Shown here: one piece after another, positions 26,030 to 33,739 of the stretch
How the letters are laid out: every line of letters begins with the position of its first letter
Numbering within the stretch: the first letter of the stretch is position 1
NCBI GenBank assembly: GCA_011390575.1
Contig: JAABSE010000020.1
Coordinates: forward strand, 1-49,531
Direction of reading: 5' to 3'
Length of the DNA: 49,531 nt
DNA from: Sphingobacteriia bacterium
GTDB taxonomy: Bacteria; Bacteroidota; Bacteroidia; Bacteroidales; UBA7960
Program-made: the position numbers and the translations under genes
Notes under the pieces: generated by a model
The model's database searches: none
Seen by the model: the letters and a program-made list of their open reading frames with translations, nothing else
What the model was told of the DNA's origin: nothing

Positions 26030-28072
26030 TTACCAGATTCCGGCCCTTGCCGATGTTTCAATGTATCGCGAAGCATTTGTGGCATCAAGTCCAAAAGCCT
26101 CATAAAACTCCTTCATATTATAAACAATTCCGTTTACCCTTGCTTCGCCGGGCGAGTGTGGTCCTTCACTGAGTTGCTGCATCATGCGTTGGTCCCTCAT
26201 ATGGTTTCGCCAAATCTGTCCATAGGCAATAAAGAAGCGTTGTTTGGGCGTAAAACCATCTATCTCTCCGGGATTTCCATCTTTATTGAGTTTGTTTTGC
26301 AAGGCCTGAAACGCAATGGTAAGTCCACCCAGGTCGGCAATATTTTCTCCCAGGCTAAGTTTTCCGTTGATGGTGAGCGTATCCAGCATCACATAATTAT
26401 TGTATTGATCTATCAATACTTTGGTCTTTTCCTCAAACTGCCGGCTGTCCTCCTCTGTCCACCATTCGTCCAGGTTTCCGTCCAGGGAATATCTTCTGCC
26501 TTGATCATCAAAGCCATGGGTCATTTCGTGGCCAATAACCATTCCTATGGCACCGAAATTCACAGCATCATCTCCGTCGGGGAAAAAGAAAGGTGGTTGT
26601 AAAATAGCCGCAGGAAAGACGATTTCATTCATAGTGGGGCTGTAATACGCATTCACGGTTTGAGGATTCATAAACCATTTGTCACGGTCAACGGGCTGTC
26701 CGATCTCCTCCAGATTGCGGGCTATATTAAATTCACGCGCGGCAATAACATTCATAACATGGGGCTGCTCCTTGATTTCGAGGTCACTGTAGTCAACCCA
26801 TTTGTCGGGATAACCAATTTTTACATTCATGGCTCCGAGCTTGGCAAAGGCATTTTCTTTGGTATCAGGGCCCATCCATTCGAGTTGCTCAATACGCTGG
26901 TGGAAAGCTTCACGAAGGTATTCAACCAGTTCAACCATTCGTTCTTTGGATTCCGGGGGAAAGTGCAAGGCTACATATTCCTGTCCAACAGCATCGCCCA
27001 GTGCACCGTTTAATGCAGACAGGGCGATTTTCCATCTTTCTCTCTGCTGAGCACTGCCGGTCATCACCCTGGAATAAAAATCAAAATGGGCTTGTTCGAA
27101 TTCATGCCCAATATATGGAGCTGAGCCCCTCAGCACATTCCATTTCAGGTAGGTTTTCCACTGTTCCAGGTTTTGGGTTTCAGCAAGTTGATTGAAGCGC
27201 TCGAAAAATGCAGGTTGTCCCACATTCAAATCGTTTATCTCTATGCCGAGAGTAGTAAGATAATCCTGCCAGTTGAAAGCGTCCATTGACGAATCCAGCT
27301 CATCTACAGTCATTTTGTTATAGGTAGCATAGGGGTCTCTTCTCTCAAGACGGGTCATGGATCCGTCGGCAAGGCGGGTTTCAATTTCCATAATTACCTC
27401 TCTTGCAGAAGCTGCTGCCTCTTCATCCTGGCCTGCAAGCTTGAAAATACTTTCAACAAATATTTCGTAGTTTTCTTTAATTTCTTTGCTTCTTGCATCG
27501 TCCTTAAGATAATAGTCCCGGTCCGACATGCCGAGTCCGCCCTGGTAAATGTTGGCAATTATTTCTTCCGTGTTTTTGCGGTCCTGGGCTGCTCTGAGGC
27601 CGAAAACAGGCCCAAAGCCCTGCAGGTGCAACCTGGCAAGTAGCTGGGGCAATTCGTTTTTGTCATCAATGTTTTCAATATCATCCAGCAAAAAAGCAAT
27701 GGCATTGACACCATGCTCAGTTTGTGTTACTGTATCCATGGCACTGTTGAAAAAGTCTCTGACCTTTTGCCTGTTGGAACCCTGTGCTGCACTTTGGTCA
27801 TTGCGGATGGTCTGGAGCAAATCGAAGAGCTTGTCTTCATTTTGTTCGGCAAGCTGCTCAAAAGAACCATACCGGCTGTATTCCTCAGGAATAGGATTGT
27901 TTTCGAGCCATCCTGCATTAACAAACCGGTAAAAGTCGTCTCCTGGAGAGAATTCAGTATTCATATTGGAAACAAGGATAGGTGGTTGTGTCCCGGGATT
28001 TTGCCGGCAGGCAACCGCCAGGAACAATAGTGTAATTAATACGGGAATCAGTGATGCTTTTAATTTTTCCAT
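26030..28072 (-). CDS. M13-family metallopeptidase (neprilysin-like), lipoprotein
   Basis: A 680-residue zinc endopeptidase. A lipoprotein signal (lipobox AVAC) places it in the periplasm or outer membrane. The N-terminal M13 domain begins SPGDDFYRFVNAGWLENNPIP. The C-terminal domain has VNAYYSPTMNEIVFPAAILQPPFF, the zinc motif HEMTH (515-519) in VIGHEMTHGFDDQG, ENIADLGGL with the third ligand Glu, and a C-terminal Trp as usual in M13. It would cut oligopeptides outside the cytoplasm. The frame extends to a GTG at 28096, but ATG 28072 directly before the signal sequence (MEKLKASLIPVLI) is more likely. It is a single gene with its own terminator. Confidence 0.95.
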   Translation of the reverse strand: MEKLKASLIPVLITLLFLAVACRQNPGTQPPILVSNMNTEFSPGDDFYRFVNAGWLENNPIPEEYSRYGSFEQLAEQNEDKLFDLLQTIRNDQSAAQGSNRQKVRDFFNSAMDTVTQTEHGVNAIAFLLDDIENIDDKNELPQLLARLHLQGFGPVFGLRAAQDRKNTEEIIANIYQGGLGMSDRDYYLKDDARSKEIKENYEIFVESIFKLAGQDEEAAASAREVIMEIETRLADGSMTRLERRDPYATYNKMTVDELDSSMDAFNWQDYLTTLGIEINDLNVGQPAFFERFNQLAETQNLEQWKTYLKWNVLRGSAPYIGHEFEQAHFDFYSRVMTGSAQQRERWKIALSALNGALGDAVGQEYVALHFPPESKERMVELVEYLREAFHQRIEQLEWMGPDTKENAFAKLGAMNVKIGYPDKWVDYSDLEIKEQPHVMNVIAAREFNIARNLEEIGQPVDRDKWFMNPQTVNAYYSPTMNEIVFPAAILQPPFFFPDGDDAVNFGAIGMVIGHEMTHGFDDQGRRYSLDGNLDEWWTEEDSRQFEEKTKVLIDQYNNYVMLDTLTINGKLSLGENIADLGGLTIAFQALQNKLNKDGNPGEIDGFTPKQRFFIAYGQIWRNHMRDQRMMQQLSEGPHSPGEARVNGIVYNMKEFYEAFGLDATNASRYIETSARAGIW

Positions 28073-28250
28073 GTCTTTTTTTGTGTTGATTAGCACTGAA
28101 AAACCGACCTTCAGCCATATATCTGTTGCATACGGAATGGGGCCGGCATAAAAAATTCTTTATTTAACGGGTTGAAAATACTACAATTCAGCCATTGTAG
28201 TTTTAGGAGGCGAATGATTTAACAAAAATTGACGTAGCTAAATCAGCGAA

Positions 28251-29186
28251 TCATAAGTTGCCTTTGAGTTTTTCCTGCATCCAGGTTTCGATAGCTTCGA
28301 ATGTCTGTTGTTTGATATGGGGCTGTTCCATAAGCAGCTCATGTCTGCCTTCAAGCAATTTCAAATGAGTGCTGAAAAATCCCTGGCGGATATATTTTTC
28401 CTGCAAAGCTTTGGGTCCTTTGCCAAAATTTCCTACGGGATCTGCTGATCCGGAGATGATAAGGGTAGCAAAATTCTTTCTGAATCTAAGCTTCTTTTCA
28501 GATTTGAGCATTTGAAGGGATCCCTGCAGCAGGTTTTTAAAAAAGCCCAGTGAGAGTTGAAAGCCGCACAAGGGGTCGTTGATATATTTTTCTACTTCTG
28601 CCTCATTGGAGCTGAGCCAGTCAAACGATGTTTTGCTGTTTTTTACGTTAGTATTAAAGTTTTTGTAAAAAAGATTATTGACCCAATTGCTTTTATGGGT
28701 ATCGGGCTTTACAATATAGATTGTTTTTACCAGTGCAAGAAAAGATTTCGAAATAAGTATGTCCGGATTGCCGGTGCCTGAGAGAATCATCCCTTTAAAG
28801 TACATGGGAAATGTACTGTTATAATATCTAGCCAGCAATGACCCCATGCTGTGGCCCATTAGGAAAACAGGCAGGCCGGGATGGGATTTGCGGATGGATT
28901 TATTAATGCCGTGAATTACACTGAGCATATCATCCCATCCGGTTTTCCAGGGCAAGTGTCCTTTTTGTTGGTCTGTTTCTGCCGATTTTCCATGGCCGGG
29001 ATGATCATGCAGGTAAACCCCAAATCCGCGTTCACATAAGTATCGTGCAAAATCGTGATAACGTAAACTATGCTCTGCCAGCCCATGGTTTATTTGAATA
29101 ATCGCCACCGGGTTGCCTTCAGGCATAAAAACTGACTGGTAAATATTGTGCGATTTTATGCGCTGTATTTTTGATTTTTCAGTCAT
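28251..29186 (-). CDS. Alpha/beta hydrolase, monoacylglycerol lipase/lysophospholipase-like
   Basis: A 311-residue serine hydrolase of the Hydrolase_4 (serine aminopeptidase S33-like) family. It has QINHGLAEHSLRYHDFARYL with the oxyanion HG, YLHDHPGHGKS, the nucleophile elbow GHSMGS, an Asp in ISGSADPVGN, and the catalytic His in LEGRHELLME. This order is that of bacterial monoacylglycerol lipases and lysophospholipase L2. No signal peptide is seen, so it is probably cytosolic. It lies 58 bp downstream of a bidirectional terminator that separates it from the cold-shock gene. Substrate is uncertain. Confidence 0.9.
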   Translation of the reverse strand: MTEKSKIQRIKSHNIYQSVFMPEGNPVAIIQINHGLAEHSLRYHDFARYLCERGFGVYLHDHPGHGKSAETDQQKGHLPWKTGWDDMLSVIHGINKSIRKSHPGLPVFLMGHSMGSLLARYYNSTFPMYFKGMILSGTGNPDILISKSFLALVKTIYIVKPDTHKSNWVNNLFYKNFNTNVKNSKTSFDWLSSNEAEVEKYINDPLCGFQLSLGFFKNLLQGSLQMLKSEKKLRFRKNFATLIISGSADPVGNFGKGPKALQEKYIRQGFFSTHLKLLEGRHELLMEQPHIKQQTFEAIETWMQEKLKGNL

Positions 29187-29242
29187 GGTATTTGCTTAAA
29201 AACTATTGGATATAACAGTAGGGTCTAAATTTGAGGATATAT

Positions 29243-29273
29243 TAAAAAAGCCTTACACTGTAAGGCTTTTTTA
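29243..29273 (-). terminator. Terminator of the cold-shock protein gene
   Basis: GCCTTAC (29250-29256) and GTAAGGC (29260-29266) form a tight hairpin flanked by A6 and T6, so it can act on both strands. It lies 29 bases after the cold-shock gene stop. Confidence 0.85.
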
Positions 29274-29301
29274 ATTCATAAATGAGTTATGTAGAGGGCT
29301 T

Positions 29302-29493
29302 TTAAGCCAATCGAACATTCACTGCATTTAATCCTTTTTTACCTTCTTTAAGGTCAAAAGTTACGTCATCATTTTCGCGGATCTCATCGATCAGCCCTGT
29401 TGCATGTACGAAGTACTCCTTGTCTGAGTCTTCTTCCTGGATAAAACCAAAACCTTTGGTTTGATTAAAAAACTTTACTTTTCCGTTATTCAT
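29302..29493 (-). CDS. Cold-shock domain protein
   Basis: A 63-residue single cold-shock domain. GKVKFFNQTKGFGFIQ carries RNP1 and KEYFVHATGL carries RNP2. It ends GKKGLNAVNVRLA, as in Bacteroidota CspA/CspC relatives. It binds single-stranded RNA or DNA and acts as an RNA chaperone. A TATCTTTG box on the minus strand (29539-29532) lies about 38 bases before the ATG; the leader is short compared with the long thermosensor leader of E. coli cspA. Confidence 0.93.
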   Translation of the reverse strand: MNNGKVKFFNQTKGFGFIQEEDSDKEYFVHATGLIDEIRENDDVTFDLKEGKKGLNAVNVRLA

Positions 29494-29531
29494 AATCGTT
29501 AAATAATAAGAATAAAAAATTTAATTCATCA

Positions 29532-29539
29532 CAAAGATA
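29532..29539 (-). promoter_or_regulatory. -7 element of the cold-shock gene
   Basis: CAAAGATA on the plus strand is TATCTTTG on the minus strand, a perfect TAnnTTTG. A TTTG lies 23 bases upstream, slightly far for a -33 box. Confidence 0.5.
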
Positions 29540-29695
29540 TTAAATATTCTGAAAAAACATAGCAAATCAGCTATATTTCAGAAATATTTTTTCAAGATTG
29601 TAAAATGCACATATTCAGGCTAATAAAAAATATTGTTTTTGGGCAAAGAGAAATTTCTTTTCTCTTCTTGTTGTGCAAATTTCCAATCTGTATCT

Positions 29696-30193
29696 TTAGT
29701 GACCGTCTTTGCCGGTGTGTACATGCTTATGTTCAATTTCTTCCTGGTTGGCTTCTCTGGTATTGAGAATTTCACCTTTAAAATGAAGATCGTGTCCTGC
29801 AAGTGGGTGATTAAAATCCATTTTTACTTTTTCATCTTCTATTTCCAGAATTTTCCCCTGTAGAGGTTGCCCGTTTTGATCGCGCATGGTAACTACATTT
29901 CCTTCAAAAAGCATATCGGTAGCCTCTTCACCATCAATGACAAAAACATTTCTGGGCAAGTCAATAACGGCAGTTGGGTCAGTTGTCCCATAAGCCTTAT
30001 CCGCGGGGATCATAAAGTCAAAAGTTTCACCATTCTGAAGATCGTTGATGTTGTTTTCAAAATCAGGTACCAGGTTTCCTACACCAAACAGAAATTCTGC
30101 CGGTTTATCTTTTCCTGCGATCTCGATTACTTCTCCTTCTGCACTTCCTGAACGAAGTTCATACGTCAGCGTGATTACTTTAGGTTTACTCAT
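29696..30193 (-). CDS. slyD: SlyD-type FKBP peptidyl-prolyl isomerase
   Basis: A 165-residue FKBP-type prolyl isomerase with the SlyD insert-in-flap chaperone domain. The FKBP part has VITLTYELRSGSAEGEV, FLFGVGNLVPDFENNI and KVKMDFNHPLAGHDLHFKGEIL; the insert lies between about 68 and 120. The C-terminal tail is His-rich (HKHVHTGKDGH) and may bind Ni or other metals, though it is much shorter than that of E. coli SlyD. It probably helps fold proteins or deliver metal in the cytoplasm. The frame extends to 30259, but ATG 30193 (MSKPKVITLTYEL) matches the family start. A strong hairpin lies in its probable leader. Confidence 0.93.
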   Translation of the reverse strand: MSKPKVITLTYELRSGSAEGEVIEIAGKDKPAEFLFGVGNLVPDFENNINDLQNGETFDFMIPADKAYGTTDPTAVIDLPRNVFVIDGEEATDMLFEGNVVTMRDQNGQPLQGKILEIEDEKVKMDFNHPLAGHDLHFKGEILNTREANQEEIEHKHVHTGKDGH

Positions 30194-30225
30194 AAAATCA
30201 ATATATAAATTAAATAAAAAATCAT

Positions 30226-30264
30226 GGGGTGTCCTCACTATTTTTTCAATGAGATACACCCCAA
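30226..30264 (-). promoter_or_regulatory. Hairpin in the leader of the SlyD gene
   Basis: GGGGTGT pairs with ACACCCC, and CTCA with TGAG further in. On the minus strand it is followed by ATGATTTTTTATTTAA and then the SlyD ATG about 33 bases on. Position and T-rich tail look like an attenuator, or a terminator for transcripts from upstream. Confidence 0.45.
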
Positions 30265-30515
30265 TGTTTAATTAAATACGAAATTATAACAAAAAATACA
30301 GAATATCAAATTTTTAAGGCTGTTTAAGGTTTTGTAGTTGTATGAGGTAAATTTTATGTTTGCCGGTTCAGGGTTCAATACAGGAAATGAAAAATGTTTA
30401 TGATTTGTTTGTCCCTATAATCTGGGCCAAACAAGTGGTATAACGATTTTCAAATTCTTTTTTGAAATGATTTAAAACAAGAATACATTTGTTCTGATTT
30501 ATTTTTGAAGAATCC

Positions 30516-30546
30516 TTTGCTGAAAAAGATTTATTGCTTAACTTTG
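30516..30546 (+). promoter_or_regulatory. Promoter of rpmG
   Basis: TTTG at 30516-30519, a 19-base spacer and TAACTTTG at 30539-30546 match the Bacteroidota consensus fully. The rpmG ATG is 39 bases downstream. The 320 bp between the SlyD leader and rpmG hold no gene. Confidence 0.8.
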
Positions 30547-30585
30547 CGCTCCTGAAAATGAAACCTCAAAATACTTCATACTAAA

Positions 30586-30774
30586 ATGGCAAAGAAATCT
30601 AAAGACGCAAGATTGCAGGTTATCCTGGAATGCACAGAGCACAAAACCAGCGGAATGCCGGGTACTTCAAGGTACATTTCTACCAAGAACAAGAAGAATA
30701 CCCCAGACAGGCTTGAGCTGAAAAAGTACAATCCTATTTTAAGAAAAATGACTGTTCACCGCGAAATAAAATAA
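30586..30774 (+). CDS. rpmG: Ribosomal protein bL33
   Basis: A 62-residue bL33. It begins [19 protein letters not shown] and has the [25 protein letters not shown] segment typical of the family. Only one Cys is present, so it is the zinc-free form. Here it has its own promoter and no rpmB (bL28) gene directly before it, unlike the common rpmB-rpmG order. The DUF4295 gene starts 7 bp after its stop. Confidence 0.95.
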   Translation: MAKKSKDARLQVILECTEHKTSGMPGTSRYISTKNKKNTPDRLELKKYNPILRKMTVHREIK

Positions 30775-30781
30775 TTAAACT

Positions 30782-30937
30782 ATGGCAAAGAAAGTTGTTG
30801 CATCTCTGAAAACCGATACCGGTAAAGGGTATGCTAAAGTTATCAAAATGGAAAAATCACCCAAATCAGGAGCTTATGCTTTTAAAGAAGATATTGTAGC
30901 CTCTGATAAAGTAAAAGAATATTTTGCTAAAAAATAA
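30782..30937 (+). CDS. DUF4295 small ribosomal protein (bL38-like)
   Basis: A 51-residue basic protein, MAKKVVASLKTDTGKGYAKV then IKMEKSPKSGAYAFKEDIVASDKVKEYFAKK. It matches DUF4295, a small family found in Bacteroidota directly after rpmG. As I recall, the Flavobacterium johnsoniae ribosome structure assigned such a protein to the large subunit as bL38. It lies 7 bp after rpmG and is certainly co-transcribed. It is too short for many gene-finders. Confidence 0.88.
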   Translation: MAKKVVASLKTDTGKGYAKVIKMEKSPKSGAYAFKEDIVASDKVKEYFAKK

Positions 30938-31009
30938 TTCTTCTGCTGATTAGTTTTCACTCTGTTTGAAGGCGGTTTTATACCCGCCTTACAGTAAAGT
31001 ACATATATT

Positions 31010-31050
31010 GGAAAGACTTCCCGAATGTTACTATTTTGGAAGTCTTTTTT
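31010..31050 (+). terminator. Terminator of the rpmG-DUF4295 operon
   Basis: AAAGACTTCC (31012-31021) and GGAAGTCTTT (31038-31047) form a perfect 10-bp stem followed by T. An additional hairpin AAGGCGG / CCGCCTT lies just upstream (30969-30990) without a T run. Confidence 0.85.
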
Positions 31051-31052
31051 AT

Positions 31053-31060
31053 TATCTTTG
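31053..31060 (+). promoter_or_regulatory. -7 element of ftsY
   Basis: TATCTTTG matches the consensus fully and begins five bases after the terminator stem. The -33 position falls inside the terminator hairpin and no ideal TTG is at the usual distance. The ftsY ATG is 64 bases downstream. Confidence 0.5.
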
Positions 31061-31124
31061 CCCTTACAGGCAGTCAATCTGGCTGTTTTGCCATGTATTT
31101 CCGATATTTTATAAAAATTTACCA

Positions 31125-32078
31125 ATGGGATTGTTTGATATTTTCTCCAAGAATAAACAAGAGAAACTCGATAAAGGGCTGGATAAAACCCGTGAGACTT
31201 TTTTCTCAAAACTGGGTAAAGCCGTTGTTGGAAAATCGGTCGTTGATGCTGATGTGCTTGACAACCTGGAAGAGGTTTTGGTTACATCTGATGTGGGCGT
31301 TACAACTACTTTGCGCATTATTGAACGAATTGAAGAAAGGGTTGCAAAAGACAAATACCTCGGAACCGAAGATCTTAATCGTATCCTGAGAGAAGAGATC
31401 AAAGGTTTGCTGGCTGAAAATACCATCAATGATTTCAAAGACTTCGGCATTGAAAATATTGAAGGTCCTTATGTAATCATGGTAGTAGGAGTAAATGGCG
31501 TAGGAAAAACCACCACCATTGGCAAGTTGGCACATAAATTCAAGGCTGCCGGAAAATCTGTTGTTTTAGGAGCTTCAGATACCTTCAGGGCGGCAGCCGT
31601 AAATCAGTTGACCATCTGGTCACAAAGAGTCGATGTACCCATTGTATCCCAGGGTATGGGAGCAGATCCGGCTTCGGTGGCTTTTGAGACCGTTTCTTAT
31701 GCCAAACAACACAAAATAGATGTAGCTATCATAGATACCGCCGGCAGGTTGCATAATAAAATTGGTTTGATGAATGAGCTCACCAAAATTAAACGCGTAA
31801 TGCAAAAACATGTGGTCACTGCTCCACACGAAATTCTGCTTGTGCTGGATGGTTCTACCGGCCAGAATGCTTTTGAACAGGCAAAGCAGTTTACGGCTGC
31901 TACAGAGGTAAATGCACTGGCCATTACCAAACTCGATGGAACTGCCAAAGGGGGTGTTGTAATTGGCGTCAGTGACCAGTTTAAAATACCTGTAAAATAT
32001 ATCGGTGTGGGGGAAGGCGTGGATGATCTGCAGATTTTTGATCGTGACGCATTTGTTGATACCCTTTTTGACCGGTAA
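31125..32078 (+). CDS. ftsY: Signal recognition particle receptor FtsY
   Basis: A 317-residue SRP GTPase that docks ribosome-SRP complexes at the membrane. The short N-terminus (MGLFDIFSKNKQEKLDKG) lacks the long acidic A domain of E. coli FtsY. The helical N domain runs to about 110. The G domain has GVNGVGKTTTIGKLA (G1, about 122), DTFRAAAVNQL (G2), DTAGRL (G3), TKLDGTAKGG (G4) and a C-terminal GVGEGVDDLQIFD (G5). The frame extends back to 30966, but that would run through a terminator and promoter; ATG 31125 is the family start. rimO follows after 77 bp. Confidence 0.96.
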   Translation: MGLFDIFSKNKQEKLDKGLDKTRETFFSKLGKAVVGKSVVDADVLDNLEEVLVTSDVGVTTTLRIIERIEERVAKDKYLGTEDLNRILREEIKGLLAENTINDFKDFGIENIEGPYVIMVVGVNGVGKTTTIGKLAHKFKAAGKSVVLGASDTFRAAAVNQLTIWSQRVDVPIVSQGMGADPASVAFETVSYAKQHKIDVAIIDTAGRLHNKIGLMNELTKIKRVMQKHVVTAPHEILLVLDGSTGQNAFEQAKQFTAATEVNALAITKLDGTAKGGVVIGVSDQFKIPVKYIGVGEGVDDLQIFDRDAFVDTLFDR

Positions 32079-32155
32079 AACAGAGATTTGCATATGCATT
32101 CATTCGGGTTGCTTCTAATTTATAAGGAGTCAATCCGTTATTTTTTATTACTATT

Positions 32156-33445
32156 ATGACTTCCAAAAAACATATTAATATTATAACACTGGGTTGTTCG
32201 AAAAACCTGGTGGATTCAGAAAAAATTATGGGCCAGCTTCAGTATGGCCCTTTTAGAATTACCCACGATGCCGATGGCCCATCAGATATAGTGGTTATCA
32301 ATACCTGTGGTTTTATTGGGGATGCCAAAGAAGAATCCATCGATACTATTCTGCAATACACGGAAGCCAAAAAGCAAGGTTTGGTGAAGGAGGTAATTGT
32401 TACCGGCTGCTTGTCGCAGCGATACAAGGATACTCTGAAGAAAGAAATTCCTGAGGCTGATGCATGGTTTGGGGTTGACAACCCTTCAGAGCTTTTCGGC
32501 TATCTCCGTCAAAAATACTCTGACAGCAACCAGGAGCGGATGCTTACAACACCATCTCATTTTGCTTACCTGAAAATTGCAGAAGGGTGTGATCGTACAT
32601 GTTCTTTTTGTGCCATTCCATTGATTCGGGGAAAATTCATTTCAAGGCCCGTAGAAAGTCTTGTGGCAGAGGCTGCAGAGCTTGCCCGCAAAGGAGTTAA
32701 GGAATTGCTGCTGATAGCCCAGGATTTGAGCTATTACGGCTTTGATCTGGAAAAAAGAAGTATGCTGGCCGATTTACTTCGTGAATTGGTTAAATTGGAT
32801 GGAATTGAGTGGATTCGTCTGCATTATGCCTATCCCCGAAATTTTCCCACAGAAGTAATTGACCTCATGGCTGCAGAGCCAAAAATCTGTCGATATCTTG
32901 ATATTCCCCTGCAACATATAAGTGATCCTATCCTGAAATCCATGCGCCGCAATACTGACAAGGCTACCACCCTTGCTTTGATAGATGCATTTCGCAGCAA
33001 AGTGCCCGATGTGGCATTAAGAACTACTTTACTGGTGGGTTATCCCGGCGAAACAAAGGAACATTTTGAAGAACTGCTTGAATTTGTAAAAGAAACCCGG
33101 TTTGAAAGACTTGGGGTTTTTACTTATTCGCCCGAAGAAGGAACAAAAGCCTACGAACTGAAGGATACTGTCAGCGACAAGGAAAAGCAGCAAAGAGCAG
33201 ATACGATAATGGAATTGCAACAGACCCTATCACTGGAATTGAATCAGCAAAAAATCGGACAGACATTTCGGGTGCTTATCGACAGAGAAGAGGAGGATTA
33301 TTTTGTGGGACGAACAGAGTATGATTCTCCTGAAGTAGACAATGAAGTTTATGTGGCAAAGCAGCAAGGTATTGTTACGGGAGAATTCTGTTCTGTCAGG
33401 ATAACATCTGCCATTGACTTTGATTTGTTTGGAGAGCTACTTTAA
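32156..33445 (+). CDS. rimO: Ribosomal protein uS12 methylthiotransferase
   Basis: A 429-residue radical SAM enzyme that adds a methylthio group to an Asp of uS12. The N-terminal UPF0004 domain has three Cys for the auxiliary cluster (LGCSKNLVDSE, NTCGFIGDAKEESID, TGCLSQRY). The radical SAM motif is CDRTCSFC in EGCDRTCSFCAIPLIRG. A TRAM domain closes the protein. LGCSKNLVDSE and the gene order after ftsY (common in Bacteroidota) separate RimO from the related tRNA enzyme MiaB. Confidence 0.96.
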   Translation: MTSKKHINIITLGCSKNLVDSEKIMGQLQYGPFRITHDADGPSDIVVINTCGFIGDAKEESIDTILQYTEAKKQGLVKEVIVTGCLSQRYKDTLKKEIPEADAWFGVDNPSELFGYLRQKYSDSNQERMLTTPSHFAYLKIAEGCDRTCSFCAIPLIRGKFISRPVESLVAEAAELARKGVKELLLIAQDLSYYGFDLEKRSMLADLLRELVKLDGIEWIRLHYAYPRNFPTEVIDLMAAEPKICRYLDIPLQHISDPILKSMRRNTDKATTLALIDAFRSKVPDVALRTTLLVGYPGETKEHFEELLEFVKETRFERLGVFTYSPEEGTKAYELKDTVSDKEKQQRADTIMELQQTLSLELNQQKIGQTFRVLIDREEEDYFVGRTEYDSPEVDNEVYVAKQQGIVTGEFCSVRITSAIDFDLFGELL

Positions 33446-33504
33446 CGGATATGGAATTGAGTTGTTGATATTTCTGAACTTCAAATCTGAAAGGATATAA
33501 AAAA

Positions 33505-33550
33505 AGAAAACCCTTGACATCGAATGATGAACAAGGGTTTTATTTTGTTG
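33505..33550. terminator. Bidirectional terminator between rimO and tRNA
   Basis: AAAACCCTTG (33507-33516) pairs with CAAGGGTTTT (33532-33541). A runs on one side and T runs on the other allow action for rimO on the plus strand and for the tRNA on the minus strand. Confidence 0.85.
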
Positions 33551-33624
33551 TAGCGGGGACGAGAGTTGAACTCGTGACCTTCGGGTTATGAATCCGACGC
33601 TCTAACCACCTGAGCTACCCCGCC
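33551..33624 (-). tRNA. tRNA-Met (anticodon CAU)
   Basis: A full 74-nt cloverleaf on the minus strand: acceptor GGCGGGG / CCCCGCT with G1-U72, D arm GCTC/GAGC, anticodon loop TTCATAA with CAT, T arm ACGAG/CTCGT with loop TTCAACT. CCA is not encoded. The closing pair of the anticodon stem is an A31-C39 mismatch. The paired first base argues against initiator tRNA; an Ile-CAU (lysidine) tRNA is the less likely alternative. Confidence 0.9.
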
Positions 33625-33739
33625 GATTTGTTGTTTTTAAAGAGCTTTCCTCATGTTTGGCAGCCTGGATGCTGTCGTTTTGAGTGGTGCAAAAATAGTA
33701 AAGAATTTTAATATACAAGGGATAATTGGAAAAAGTTTT

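Noticed and set aside
26018..26602. 194-residue plus-strand frame opposite the M13 peptidase
   Set aside because: Antisense shadow of the HEMTH-containing gene; it has no family features.
30966..31124. ftsY N-terminal extension from 30966
   Set aside because: It would be translated through a terminator hairpin and a promoter box; the family start is at 31125.
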